A stretch of 64,000 bases of DNA from Chrysomallon squamiferum. Its lineage: Eukaryota > Mollusca > Gastropoda > Neomphalida > Peltospiridae. Positions 63,721 through 64,000 of the stretch are shown in pieces. Below the pieces are notes generated by a model. It had not been told where the DNA came from, did no database searches, and was given only the letters and a program-made list of their open reading frames with translations. Every line of letters starts with the position of its first letter. Position 1 is the first letter of the stretch. The position numbers and the translations under genes are program-made. Location: contig CM022672.1 in the NCBI GenBank assembly GCA_012295275.1, positions 7,055,593-7,119,592 of the forward strand, written 5' to 3'.

Positions 63721-64000
63721 CTGTGAAACGATAAAGATATATATAAAGTTACATGTGTTTGTATATCTATTTGTAACTTTAATCACTGTTTTATATTTGT
63801 TGGTTGTATTACGATTGTTAACTATTGTGACAATTACGTTCTTATCCGTACAAATATCGCTGAAGACACTGCCTTTATATAATGTAATGTCTACTGCGAC
63901 TATTACACTAGTCAATAATAATAGTAATAACAATATTAATCGTATAAATTTCTGTTTATCTATATTTAAATATCAATCAGCTTATCTATCAATCTGTCAG

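Overview
The window is intron-rich, AT-rich animal DNA. Dense microsatellites ((ATT)n, (TG)n, (CT)n, (TA)n, ACAT repeats), decayed hAT, Tc1 and Tigger transposons and tRNA-derived repeats suggest a lophotrochozoan, probably a cephalopod mollusc. That assignment is an inference, not proven by the sequence. All interpretable genes in 1-57 kb belong to one tandemly duplicated plus-strand family. One unrelated gene end (ENPP family, minus strand) lies at the right edge.

The family encodes a combined protein. The fullest copy (B) reads: three PARP14-type RRMs, a long KH-like region, a WWE domain, a long linker, an ADP-ribose-binding macrodomain, a degenerate second macrodomain, a C3HC4 RING and a Deltex C-terminal (DTC) domain. 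In vertebrates these parts are divided among PARP14, PARP9 and DTX3L, whose clustered genes are interferon-inducible and whose products include the PARP9-DTX3L complex. Here they lie in one transcription unit. No ADP-ribosyltransferase domain was seen.

Layout. 1-330: relics of this family (macrodomain scrap, broken small exon). 331-3150: no recognised gene; perfect ISRE-type motif at 1013-1024. 3153-4678: two copies of a two-exon linker module. 5230-9709: copy A, five intact exons for a 751-residue macro-macro-RING-DTC protein with a chimeric 5' end. 9710-16849: intergenic DNA with a ~600-bp inverted-repeat element and a hAT remnant. 16878-35055: copy B, 20 coding exons; reading through needs two single-base corrections (near 19610 and at the 29616 donor). 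35056-42771: near-duplicate of the A-B interval, with the hAT still complete (TIRs, 8-bp target duplication). 42772-54629: copy C, lacking about 331 codons of KH-like region and the linker exons. C is frameshifted in macrodomain 2 and damaged in the DTC exon; its open frame gives a 1,091-residue RRM-KH-WWE-macro product without the ligase. 54630-57400: third, diverged copy of the downstream interval, without the hAT; the array ends here. 57.4-63 kb: repeats and transposon remnants. 63400-63720 (minus): last exon of an ENPP-type phosphodiesterase.

The family would be expected to bind ADP-ribosylated targets (macro, WWE) and ubiquitylate or modify them (RING-DTC). ISRE-like motifs upstream of A, B and C fit immune induction but are only sequence matches. 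The three copies look like a full enzyme (B, if its frameshifts are errors), a short reader-ligase (A) and a reader without a ligase (C). Exon boundaries were assigned by eye from GT/AG sites, phase continuity and agreement between copies.
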